Below, piece after piece: positions 35,355 through 45,110 of a stretch of 64,000 bases of DNA (position 1 is its first letter; every line of letters starts with the position of its first letter). Origin of the DNA: Blastomussa wellsi (Eukaryota > Cnidaria > Anthozoa > Scleractinia > Plerogyridae); contig OX393565.1 in the NCBI GenBank assembly GCA_947652115.1, positions 15,780,044 through 15,844,043 on the forward strand, read 5' to 3'. The notes beneath the pieces were generated by a model. That model saw only the letters and a list, made by a program, of their open reading frames with translations. It had not been told where the DNA came from and did no database searches. Position numbers and translations under genes: made by a program.

Positions 35355-35435
35355 ATGGCGGAAAGCATGCCATTCGCCAAACCGCCGGAACCGCTGGAAA
35401 TTTCGATGGGAAATCTTGCTCCGAAGGCTAAACTT
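35355..35435 (+). pseudogene. Gypsy gag, N-terminal fragment
   Basis: ATG opens a frame reading MAESMPFAKPPEPLE and continuing to about residue 27. It is cut by the terminal inverted repeat of the 5.1-kb DNA transposon; the rest of gag resumes at 40533. Confidence 0.75.
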
Positions 35436-35565
35436 CAGAATACCCCGCAACTGAAATGAACTCTCAAATCCTGCTCTTCAGAATACCCCGCAACTGAAAT
35501 GAACTCTCAAATCCTGCTCTTCAGAATACCCCGCAACTGAAATGAACTCTCAAATCCTGCTACCG
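35432..35565 (+). repeat. Left-end array, three 43-bp units including the terminal repeat
   Basis: CTTCAGAATACCCCGCAACT, GAAATGAACTCTC, AAATCCTGCT repeated three times, so the terminal inverted repeat itself is present three times at this end. Confidence 0.9.
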
Positions 35566-36100
35566 CAGTCCCGCAGTCGACATAATTTACATACATCTAT
35601 ATATAAACCTCACGAAATATACCGCTTTTTGCTTTGTTCACCTTGTTGGTCCGTGCTACCGCAGTCCCGTAGTCAACATAATTTACATACCAAAGCAAAT
35701 GAAATGAACGCTAATTAACGCAACGCAAAGCGTCCTACACATGAATATTCCTCGTTCTTTCATCCATGTGCCGAAACAAGCAAGTTAAACATGTATATAC
35801 CTTGTTCTATTATCCATGAGCCGAAACAATGCTTTGAAAAATAATATATTACAACTTCTTTTGCCTTATTAACATCATAAATTTCACAACAACAAATTTA
35901 TACAACTTCTTGGCCTTATTTACATCATCTAATTCAGGTTAACTTCAACCAAAATTTATAACAGAAACCGATGCAAGAATAATAACGACGCTCATCGAGG
36001 CACGATTAACGCTTCAAAACTTTGTCGAATATTGTCTATTACGCTTTAAGGAGATAATGTTCTACACTTCTTCGAATATTGTCTATTACACTTAAAAGAA
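35559..36100. repeat. Left subterminal repeats of the 5.1-kb transposon
   Basis: GCTACCGCAGTCCC plus ACATAATTTACATAC occurs at 35560 and 35657. CATCCATGTGCCGAAACAA and ATCCATGAGCCGAAACAA are one 67-bp pair (35762, 35812), and TCGAATATTGTCTATTAC is another pair (36025, 36073). No gene. Confidence 0.75.
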
Positions 36101-37122
36101 TTAATGCTCTCTTGTATTGATGGCATACACTTTCTTTACATCGTTCAAAAAAACCCTAAACAAATCTTCATCGCGATGCATGTATCGCCAAATGAATTCC
36201 GCCAAATACGTGGAGAAAAGGTGCTTTCGAACACCAAACTTAGGCAGATTCGACTTTGCATGCCTCCAGTGTCCTTCAATTTTATTGGTATGATCACCGT
36301 CTTCGTTCACGAATTCTACAGAGTGGTTTACTGTTCGGTGTTCATAGCCATGCGCCTCGTTCCCGGTTCAATCCAGTCTTGAATAATGGGCAACAGTGTG
36401 TCTTCGTCTCGCTTCTCGACTGCCACCAAAAAACATTTCCTGCTTTCCTCCTCTATACCTCCAAACACCCACTGCCCTTCAACGTGATGTCCTCTGTGGT
36501 ACTTTCTCTTGCCAAATTTACTTTCGTCTATCTGAACAACCTTTCCTTTTCCGCCTAGTTTTTCGCTATTTTCAAGAAGTGTTATTTCGCATACTTCGCG
36601 ACAGAAACTGTCCCAGTCCACCCCCGTGCTTTCGCCAAGTCCAAGTTCATGTTTAATTTGTCTCTGATCGAGATCCTGGCACCACCAATAAGTCAACTTC
36701 AGAATTTCTTCTAACGTCATCCTGCTCTTTTCGAACCAGCTATCTTTCCGTATCGACAACTCTGCCCTGTGTTTCTTAAAGTTAACTTGTTTTCTGCATT
36801 CCCACTTGAAACCATCCGATCGATCCTCGCACCTAGTCAAACTCATTTCTCCAGCGCAAATCGGGCACAAACGTTCCTTCGCCAAAAGTCCTTCCTCCAT
36901 TAGCCAATATACAAACAGTTCTTTATCTTGCATACGCGCTACCAGGTCGTCATAACGCCATTTTTGGTGTTCGCGGTTGCGTCCATAGCTGCCACTTAAC
37001 GCCGTTCCACATTGCGTCCCTCGATCCTCTGTCTTTATTTGTGATGTTTTCTCGGTTTCACCACCAGCACTGGTTTCTCTACGTTTTGATCCAATTGCAA
37101 CTTGAACCCCTTTATCGTTCAT
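36101..37122 (-). pseudogene. ISXO2/IS1595-like DDE transposase, internally deleted
   Basis: Starts ATG at 37122. A zinc ribbon is formed by C86, C89, C98 and C109 (CPIC near residue 86). A helical region (EILKLTYWWCQD) is followed by the transposase core: VVQIDESKFGKRKYHRG with the first catalytic Asp at residue 199, GQWVFGGIEEESRKCFLVAV, then WIEPGT. At about 36357 the frame breaks and sequence resumes in another frame with TVNHSVEFVNEDGDHTNKIE, GHWRHAK and FIWRYMHRDEDLFRVFL to a stop at 36101. The missing stretch is where the family has its second catalytic Asp, so this copy cannot be active. It is divergent from the ATPase gene, with a 560-bp shared upstream region. Eukaryotic relatives are usually placed near Merlin/IS1016; affiliation is from motif memory. 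Confidence 0.8.
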
Positions 37123-37683
37123 GACTGCGCAAAAAATTTAACCCTACTCGTAAGGCCCTTTTTCGCTTTAACACATTACATCGCTCAAAATAATGCCATG
37201 TCAGCTTAAAAGAGCTCATACATTGAAAATGCGAAAACGCTTTCAATTAACAATAAAAAACTTCGCCGCCCTTTCAATTTCCTCTCATAGGAAAAATACC
37301 GCCCTGCACAACAAATCAAAACACGAATTTGTTGCCATCATTGAAATCGGCACGCTTCTTCAACGATTATTTCAATAGCCTTCACATGACAATTTCCACC
37401 ATTCGTATCACACTTTCCCTGTAATGCATCAATAGTGCTGTCAATTACCCTGTAACTGGAACACAATAACCTGTTTCTAAACAATTGATTTCGCAAACAA
37501 AGAAGCTCAGACTTCCAGTACCGCCTTTCCCACAATTGCTCTAATTTTAAATACAAATGAATGCCGCACCGCCATTGATTGGTTGAATCTGTATTTCAAC
37601 CAACACTACTCTCTAACGACTATTCCCTGCTCATTTCAGTTTACTTTCAGTCGATACTTATCGGTCTAACAGTGAGCATCAAA
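37123..37683. promoter_or_regulatory. Divergent intergenic region between transposase and ATPase genes
   Basis: 561 bp between the two start codons. An in-frame extension of the ATPase ORF reaches 37579 without an ATG, and CTTTCAG-type acceptor sites near 37640-37651 leave room for a 5' non-coding exon. No TATA box identified with confidence. Confidence 0.4.
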
Positions 37684-39739
37684 ATGTATGCAGTAACAAA
37701 ACTCAACAAACAACACGAACAAACGTGGATCAACCTTCAAAAACGACTCAACGCTGTGCAGTTTCAGTATCAGAAGCCATTTCACGACTCAGACGTGTAC
37801 GATTTTGTTAAGAATAAGGCAATCTCGGTTGGAAGCTGCGAAGGATACTTTGTACCATCGTTGTTAACTACAACGAGCTTCATACTTGCCTGCAACAACG
37901 CAAAGGTCAATGTAACAACTCACAAGCAGCCACTTAATATATATACTATATTTGTTGGATATCCTGGGACGGGTAAGTTCAACCAAAATCAATTTAAACT
38001 ATCTTTTTACTTCCCCTTGTACCTCGCATTAGGCGCGCCAGTGCTTCCCGCTCTTACACGCACTCACAGACAAAAGCAAACAACCTTCAATTTAATACGC
38101 TTCAATTCGGATTTTAATATCTTACTCTTCTCTAATACAGGCAAGTCTTCTGCAATCCAATATGCTGCCCAGGATCCACTGGAGCAACTAGACGTCACAA
38201 ACGCCATTATCAGCAAGACGACCTCGTCCGGCCTGGTCAAACTGCTGGCCAACAAGAAAAAGGCCATGATTCTCTCACCGGAGGTGTTTGACATCTTGCA
38301 CAAGCTACTTAAATCCGATGAGGAGACCGCATCTGGCGACGTGCAGCTACTCTGCAAACTCTTCTCAGGGGAACGCTGCAGCTACCACTACTCTACCGAA
38401 GAAAGCAGGGTGATCCCTTCGAATACGCCTTTCTGCCTCCTTGGATCCACGCAACTGGTGAACGCGGCCAAATTGATCGCTCGCATGGACCAAGGACACG
38501 GCCTGGTCGACAGAATTCTTCTCGCAACCCCACTTGCCCTTCGCCCGACCCTTACCCAAATGGAGAACGCCACCGATCAGCTATCAACCGAAGTAGTGTC
38601 TGACTACACTGAACTGTTCGAAAACATTAATGGAGTGGACGAGAACGTGGAATTCGTCTTTGATGATGAAGGCAAAGAACTTCTGAGGGAGATAATGGAC
38701 CAGTTTGTCGCGGAGGTAAACGAAGCCATACGAGAGGGCAAAGTGCCGCCTAAATCGAAGACTCCGGAACTCATTCCCAGAGTAGCCTGCGCCCTGCACG
38801 TGTTTAACCACGCCATGACAGAGCTGTTGGCCGGTGTTCCAGCGACGCAACCAGACCCTACCATTACGAAAGCAACCCTGGAGAACGCTGCATCCTACGT
38901 AACTCACCTAGAGACGCAAAAGGAAATACTATGTCAGGTACGCATTCGTAAAAAACAACAAACTTCCTTTCTGGATTTATTACCTTTATTGCGCATACAT
39001 AACAATTATGTTCTAATTATTAGCACCAGATACTTGCCGTGTTCTAATCGCTGATAGAAATTGCGCGCGCAAAGACCAACAATCTATTTAGTCATAACTT
39101 TGACAACTTTACACATTTCGGTCTGTTTTCAGTTTTGAGTTGCATTTATTTCCGCTAAGCGAATGCTTTAAAGCGCCGGAGCCAAAGCGCGTTCCATTTT
39201 TATTTTACTGCAAAACAAAACCCAAACGAATCACAAATCGCTGGCCAACTTTTCACATGCAAATTTCAACGGCTATACAGCTACATTTACCTGTTTCCCC
39301 GTTATTTTGGTTTTTAATTAGTTTCTTTCTTTGTTTTTTACAGTTTCTTAAAGAAGTCACCAACTCAGCATGTGACAAAACCATCGAACAACCCACTACA
39401 CAAATGGTCCGTGACAACGTTTTAATCTCCCAAGGTCCAGTGGTGTCATATCGCTCCTTTAAACATGGAAAAAGATCAGTCCGAGCAATTGCTGAAGATG
39501 AATTCAATGCCGCCACGGAGTCTTTGATGCAGGATGGTTTTGGAAGAATTGTTGAGTTCCGCGTTCCGCGCGCAAGAAGTACCTGCAAGGTATTTATAAA
39601 GAACAAGCCAAATCCTTGGCCGAACAGTACCAATGTCAATTCAACCGAATTCGACACGGCATTTGCAAAGCCATTGCATAATGACATTTCGGCACCAATG
39701 AGAGATTATCTGCAAACGAACAATTACATAACAAATTAA
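37684..39739 (+). CDS. DUF3987-like AAA+/helicase-type ATPase of the 5.1-kb transposon, 3 exons
   Basis: Exons 37684-37972, 38141-38937 and 39344-39739 join in phase (GTAAGT and GTACGC donors, TACAG acceptors) to give 493 aa. Walker A is GYPGTGKSS at residues 92-100, split by intron 1 after Gly97. The Walker-B-like strand reads KKAMILSPE (136-144), with Pro-Glu in place of Asp-Glu. FCLLGSTQ (194-201) fits sensor 1 and GLVDRILLATP (217-227) an arginine-finger region. Order and spacing resemble the DUF3987 primase-helicase-type ATPase domain of bacteria and phages. The C-terminal 130 residues (exon 3) look like a winged-helix DNA-binding region (EDEFNAATESLMQDGFGRIV). No primase domain is visible. 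The gene is intact while the neighbouring transposase is broken. A role in transposon replication or target handling is inference. Confidence 0.75.
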
Positions 39740-39837
39740 CTGTAGCAGTAACAACTCCGTTTCATAACGAAAACGAACATGGACATATAACTTTCATTCA
39801 TTTTCTTTACATTGTTCATCAATTAATTCCGGTAGAA

Positions 39838-39940
39838 CACCATTAGTATTATAAGGAGACGTTGTAACATTTTAACTCATAGTAATGACATTAGTATTAT
39901 AAGGAAACGTTGTAACATTTTAACTCATAGTAAAAAAACT
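39838..39940 (+). repeat. 52-bp tandem duplication 3' of the ATPase gene
   Basis: TTAGTATTATAAGGAGACGT, TGTAACATTTTAACTCATAG occurs twice in a row with one difference. Confidence 0.9.
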
Positions 39941-40124
39941 CTAGTTCTACAAATAGCTTGTACTAAATGAGCGATGAATCGCAATTCCACAAACATGTTA
40001 TGTCAATCTTTTGTGTACTATTAAAACAAGTTTATTGCATTAAATATCGCCTTTGTTGCAATTCTTGTGTATGCGTGACAACAAAGGGGAGTTAAATTAT
40101 ACCCATGCCTCATAACTTATTCAT

Positions 40125-40440
40125 CCACTACGGGACTGCGGACCGCGGTAGCACTTAAATTATACAATTACCCCATAACTTATTCATCCACATCGGGACT
40201 GCGGACCGCGGTAGCACTTCAATTAAACACTTACCCCATACCTTATTCATCCACATCGGGACTGCGGACCGCGGTATCACTTATATTATACACTTACCCA
40301 ATAACTTATTCATCCACATCGGGACTGCGGACCGCGGTAGCACTTATATTATACACTTACCCAATAACTTATTCATCGACTTCGTGACTGCGGACCGCGG
40401 TAGCACTTTAGTAAAACACTGCGGACCACGGTAGCACTTA
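40125..40440 (+). repeat. Right-end array of about 61-bp units
   Basis: GGGACTGCGGACCGCGGTAG, CACTT, AT-rich spacer and CATAACTTATTCATCCACAT repeat about five times with small differences. GGACTGCGGACCGCGGTAGC is the inverse-orientation counterpart of GCTACCGCAGTCCC at the left end. Confidence 0.9.
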
Positions 40441-40529
40441 AGTTTAATACTTAGTTTAATACTTATTTGTTCACTTCGGTACCGCGGACCTGTAGCTTTA
40501 AAGAAGGCGTTCAGTTGCGGGGTATTCTG

Positions 40530-41832
40530 TAGTTGCTCCAATTCGAAATTTACCTCAAGGCAATTGGAGCTTCAAAAAAACCCGATGAAATGAAAGTGGG
40601 GCTGCTATTAAACCACATCGGCGAGCCGTGTTTGGAAATTTACTCGAATTTCACCTACTTACCTGAGCGTGACAACCCCGCGGGAGGAGAAGAGAAACTT
40701 TCAGCCGAAGATTCCGACAACTACGCGACTGTTGTGGCAAAGTTTGATAAATACTTTCAAAAACGGGACCCTCAACTCATGCTGAGAGAGAAATTTTGGC
40801 TTCACCTTAATAAACGAGAGCCCACGCAGACCTTTGATTCGTGGGTCGTGACTGTCAAGGAAAGAGCCGCCGAGTGCAAGTTTCCAGCCGATTTCGATGA
40901 GCAAGCAGTTAGAGACAAACTTACCTTTTCCTGCAAGGAAGACAATTACAAGCTAAAACTCTATGACGAGGGAGCAGCCCTTTCACTCGAAAAGGCAGTG
41001 AAGATCCTGTCCTTGAAGGAAGCAACAAAACGCGAGTTACAAGAATCAAAAACCGCAGAAATTGAGAGTGTCACACCGCGAGGGAACAGGCCAGACCCTA
41101 ATGCTGGTCAAGATACAGAGCAAAGGAACCAGCGAGACTCCAAGAGGAAGCCTTTCCAAACAAGTGGCCGGAACTGCGGGTATTGCAACCGCCGACACCC
41201 CCCTGGAAAGAAGAACTGCCCAGCAGCGGATACACGATGCAGCAAGTGCAACAAAATGGGACATTTCCCTATCATATGCAAGAGTGTACCTCCAAAAACG
41301 GTCAACGAAGTTCTCGAAACTGAGGATGACTTAAGCCTCACATTTGTGGGAGGGGTTACTACACCCACTTGTTCAAATACTTCCAAGGCAGAACCAGCAG
41401 CAAACTCTCAAATCAGTAGGTCCGACCCTGGATGGCATGTCAAACTCAAGATTCAAGACCAAGACACGCTGACATGGTGCATCGGCACAGGAGCACAAGT
41501 GTCTGTGATGCCTGAGCACATCTACAAGTCCTCATATGGGACACTTTCAAAATCTGACAGAGAACTTGTCGGAGCAGGGGATGTTCCTTTAAAGACCCTT
41601 GGATGTGCAGTCATGAACCTCAAACAAGACAAAACAGTCATTAAAGAACGAGTGTACGTAGTCAGTGGGGCATCCAAGTTGCTTCTTGGGATACCCGCTA
41701 TCCGAAGTCTTGGTCTTATCCATGAAATCCCAGGGACATACAGTGTTAAAGCTGTCCATCAAACGCCTGATAGCCATCCACTCCAATCAGCGACTAAGGG
41801 GGACATTGTCAAGCAGTACCCGACACTCTTCC
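40530..41832 (+). pseudogene. Ty3/Gypsy gag-protease, truncated and protease-dead
   Basis: Frame resumes QFEIYLKAIGASKKP and runs about 430 residues. The retrotransposon gag core spans residues 10-170. Two zinc knuckles follow: C215, C218, H222, C229 and C236, C239, H244, C249. The aspartic protease motif reads CIGTGAQVSVMP at about 316-327, with Gly318 where the catalytic Asp of DTGA belongs. The protease continues to SKLLLGIPAI. Similarity stops at YPTLF near 41832, just before reverse transcriptase, where another repeat begins. Residues beyond belong to that repeat. Gag would form the capsid and nucleocapsid of the element; nothing here is functional. Confidence 0.85.
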
Positions 41833-41849
41833 GAGCAGAGGGAAGCGCT

Positions 41850-42475
41850 CTTTTTTGCGTTCGACAGAACGCCTTCCAATGCTGTCGAAATCGAGATTTT
41901 TGGGCGATTCACGTATCACACCAATTTGGCCACCCCGAAAAATTCTTCAGGGGCGAATGACGTCATTTCCGTCTACCATGTGCTTCGTAGCTGTGCTTCG
42001 TTTCTAGCAGAGTCGAGTTTCACGTTCTTGTTTCGCGTCTTGGTAGATTGTTGAGTTCTTGACTGTGCTTTTGCGAATTGTTGTCGAATTCTAGACTGTG
42101 CTTCTTTTTTTCGGAGTGTTCTCAGGCAAGTTGCGTTGTATACGTTGTTTTCGAGTCCCTTCGAGTGTCCCTTCGATTTTGTCTAACGTTTTTCGCAGTT
42201 GTATTGATTTATTTGGGCTATCACTGGCAAAGATGATTGAAGCTACTTATCAGAACATCAGAAGCCTGCCTACTGCTGGTGCGTTTTCTAGGAAAATGAT
42301 GCTGCAATTCGCCCAAGCAACCCACTGATGTCATTATAAAACTCGGCTGCTTTTCATTGGAGATTCAACTTCTGTCGGCGTAGTGTTGTGACACTCTACT
42401 GTTCAAATCAGCCTTATTGTTATCCAAGAAGAACCTTGTAGCGAAGATTGTACAACTCCTGGTGCGAATATATAA
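41850..42475 (+). repeat. LTR-like repeat (possibly BEL/Pao), copy 1
   Basis: Contains GGGGCGAATGACGTCATT, CCCTTCGAGTGTCCCTTCGA, GATGATTGAAGCTACTTATC and CAGAACATCAGAAGCCTG, shared with 53108-53400. It ends near ATATAACA, followed at about 42490 by CGGTGCCGTGACA, which resembles a BEL-type primer-binding site. LTR identity is inference. Confidence 0.5.
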
Positions 42476-42479
42476 CAGC

Positions 42480-43570
42480 AGATTTCGATCGGTGCCGTGA
42501 CAATGTTTGTAATCGTGAATTTTATGTTTGCATTTTAGCTTGCATGTGCTTTTGCTGCGTTAAATTGTTTACATTTGTTGGGTGACAAAGAAATGATATT
42601 TGTCATACACAGTCTGCGGTTTTCGAAACACTGACTGCAACTTTGTTATTTGTGAATAGCGGTGTCACGCAATGCAAAAAGCTCCAAATATTGTATTTGT
42701 ATGAATAAATCGGAAAAATCATGTTCATCAACCACAGTTATGTTAAGAGTTTCATAATGATTTTTAAAATGTTGATTTCAGTATTAAAGAAAGCTTGAAT
42801 TTCTGGAAATCAAATCGAAATGAAGCCAAGTGAATGGAAATCGTTGAACGCACTCCTAATCTTTGATTACTACTAGTTCGATATTGCCTATTCATTCTCC
42901 CTGACGAGCTGTTGGAAATGATCCGACGATACGTCGTAAGTGTCATCGTTTATGGTGTTGTTGTTGTCGTTTACCATTTTTTAATCCTCGTGTTTTTTGT
43001 TGTTACAGTACGCCCAAAAGATCAGAGAGAGAAACGAGAAGGGATGGGGAAAGATCAATGCCATGATGGATTACATGAATCCGGAACCCAAGAGGGATTC
43101 ACTGGCCACGTATGTTTGTAAATTACATATACCGCATCCGTATTGTGCCTGTCTCGTACCCGTATACGTCTTACCCAACATGTTACATACTTGCGCTGGC
43201 GAAGGGTTTCCTTAGAACTCCCCTTTTTTTATTTTGTTGTAGAATTGTCAAAAGTCGATTAGAGGGGCCCTGGTCGTTTTTCGAATGGCATCCGTGGTCT
43301 AGCACCCTGCTGTTTCATGTCGAGAAAGATAGAGACGATGATGACTTTTTGATATTTTTTTCCGGCATGGATGATCGAATCCCGTTTTGTATATAGAGAC
43401 CGTCGTTTACTCGACTGTATTGGATCTATTAGGACACCACGTTTCCGTAGACACAAATTGACTTTTTTCCACGTGGGATACACTCTCAGATTCTGTCGAC
43501 AAGTGTTTAATTTTTCCCATTGATTTTTTCAGAACCGACTGTCTAATCAACGTGATTTTTATCCGTTGGT
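42480..43570. other. No supported gene; possible spliced remnants
   Basis: A segment 43009-43108 between a TTGTTACAG acceptor-like and a GTATGT donor-like site reads YAQKIRERNEKGWGKINAM and beyond, without recognised domain. It may be an exon of an unidentified gene or of the neighbouring Polinton. Confidence 0.3.
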
Positions 43571-43575
43571 CGAAC

Positions 43576-43680
43576 ATGCTGCTTTGTCAAGAGTGTGACC
43601 ACGATTACGATCATCGCTGTTACAATGAAGTTTTTCGTTGTTTTTACTGCCCTGCATGTCATGAAATTCTTTTGCCATGA
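43576..43680 (+). CDS. Small cysteine-rich (zinc-ribbon-like) ORF or terminal exon
   Basis: 34 residues with the order CQEC, C, C, CPAC (MLLCQECDHDYDHRCYNEVF start), suggesting a small zinc ribbon. The open frame extends upstream to a TTTTTTCAG acceptor-like site at 43532, so it may be the last exon of a spliced gene; AATAAAG follows at about 43836. Function unknown. Confidence 0.4.
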   Translation: MLLCQECDHDYDHRCYNEVFRCFYCPACHEILLP

Positions 43681-43683
43681 ATT

Positions 43684-44485
43684 ATTGTACTTTTTTTTCA
43701 GAATGTGTCGATCTAATGTTTTCGTTTACGGATTGCTGTTCTGGTGTTCTAACTGAATTTTATAGTGTTTTCATGAACTTTTGTAATGAAATATTTTATT
43801 GTTGTACTTGAAACGTGAACTTCATTTGAGATGAAAATAAAGTGTATTTTTTTCCTAGGTAATGGCCTCTGATTGTCGAAGAATACGTTACACTAACCAA
43901 TTACCCCTTCGTTTCTTTTTTAAAGATTGTAAACGTTACAAGATTTGTGTGTTTCCTACTTGGATGTATTGTTTGAACTGCGAAAGAGAAATCGACATTA
44001 AAGCTTTTTTGTAAAAAATTTACCAGGTATTACAGACTCGATTGGGATGTCCTCGTACCCTTTGGTGCCCAAGAGAACTGGAAAAACAGACTTCGCGCCG
44101 TAATACCCCCTTGCCGTTGCCAACTGTTTGAGATGACTTTTCATATCAACATGTGGTACGCGTGGTACGCGTGGAAAATCTTGCACTGTTGTGAAACCCT
44201 GTAATTTTTTGTTTTCAGATACGACGAGGGATTGTTATTTGTCGATTGTGTGAGATGTGCAGCGAAAAGAAGTTGTTTTGTAGTGTATACCCTTAGAGAA
44301 AGCGAATCCATATTCAACGACTATACTTTTTAAACGTTTTTAATTCAATAAAAAAGGTTTTGTTATTTACAAGTGTGTGTCTTCATCCATAACCAAAACG
44401 CGTGACATTCGACCATGCTACAATGTGTCCTAGTGCAATTAAAATGAAAACTGCATTCGGGTAAGGGTTCTACGATCGTTTCTAA
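43684..44485. other. AT-rich spacer, no gene supported
   Basis: A minus-strand ORF at 44186-43998 has no recognised motif. TGGTACGCG is tandemly duplicated at 44154-44171. Two AATAAA-like sites (43836 and 44346) suggest transcript ends. Confidence 0.35.
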
Positions 44486-44488
44486 AAC

Positions 44489-44720
44489 TCATTCAAATTT
44501 CGGACAACCGTAGTCTTCTAAATTTAAACTAGGAATGTTCAGTTCGTTTAACAAGTCTCTTTCTACGTGACCACCCTTGTAAGCCACCACGTCACACTTG
44601 TGAAACTTGTGACGCGAGTAAAGTTCCAACAGCTCGTCTTTTACTTTGAATTGAGGGAGGGCCTTTTTGTCTTTCGAGGGAGAAAATGTCAGTCCGTGCA
44701 CTTCTTGTTTCACGTACCAT
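44489..44720 (-). pseudogene. C-terminal fragment of an exonuclease-like element protein
   Basis: The minus-strand frame reads VKQEVHGLTFSPSKD and ends with YKGGHVERDLLNELNIPSLN plus LEDYGCPKFE and a stop. The Lys-Gly-Gly, Glu and NLE-GCPK spacing recalls the C-terminal half of RNase-H-fold exonuclease-like proteins seen in animal mobile elements (from memory, unverified). The N-terminal half is absent or on an unseen exon; it converges on the next plus-strand ORF. Confidence 0.4.
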
Positions 44721-44768
44721 ACCGTCCTCTTGGTTACGCCCTGGAATCTCTGTTCGGTTGTTTGACTA

Positions 44769-45070
44769 TGGCACGCGATCTGATGGAGGACGATATAGTG
44801 AACCCCTTCGATCTGAAGGAAAGTGACACCTACGATTACAAACGACTGTGTGACAAACCCGCAAGACTGTTGGAAACAGAAAGAGAGACGAGCAAATTCT
44901 TGTTCGACAAGACAAGGACCCTGGTGCACAACTACGGATGTGACATTTGCAGAGAAGAATGGGACACTTTAGAAGCCAACGACATGGACTTGAGCGATAA
45001 GGAATTAAGAGAATTTATATCGTGTTGTAACGACGTAGGGTGTTGCTACATCAAGGGTGCCTTTTTGTAA
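44769..45070 (+). CDS. Hypothetical Polinton-region protein, 100 aa
   Basis: ATG in MARDLMEDDIVNPFDL, ends CCYIKGAFL then TAA; AATAAA overlaps the stop region at 45070. Acidic, with cysteines in CDICREEW and CCNDVGCC that could bind metal. No family recognised. First plus-strand gene of the GC-richer block. Confidence 0.5.
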
Positions 45071-45110
45071 ATAAAAGTGTATTTTTTACCCTGTTGCCTT
45101 CATTTGAGTC

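Larger units (their letters stand above)
35436..40529. mobile_element. 5.1-kb DNA transposon with ISXO2-like transposase and DUF3987-like ATPase
   Basis: CAGAATACCCCGCAACTGAA at 35436-35455 is the exact inverse of 40510-40529. The element sits inside the Gypsy gag frame, which resumes on the far side. It holds two divergent genes (transposase minus, ATPase plus) and arrays of short tandem repeats at both ends. Subterminal GCTACCGC...GCAGTCCCG motifs are inverted between left and right ends. The target duplication is unclear; TTGCTCC occurs near both junctions (35416-35422 and 40533-40539) but not flush with the left repeat. Confidence 0.82.

Noticed and set aside
36328..36370. Intron at the transposase break
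   Set aside because: No GT-AG pair fits the few bases present; the sequence passes directly from one frame to the other with family sequence missing, so a deletion is simpler.
38064..38907. Several 60-107-codon minus-strand ORFs
   Set aside because: Shadows of the ATPase exon 2.
40125..40440. CRISPR-like or satellite array
   Set aside because: The repeats are transposon subterminal units, mirrored in inverse orientation at the other end of the same element.
44567..44768. N-terminal extension of the 44769 ORF
   Set aside because: It is antisense to the exonuclease-like fragment; the ATG at 44769 gives a more protein-like start.
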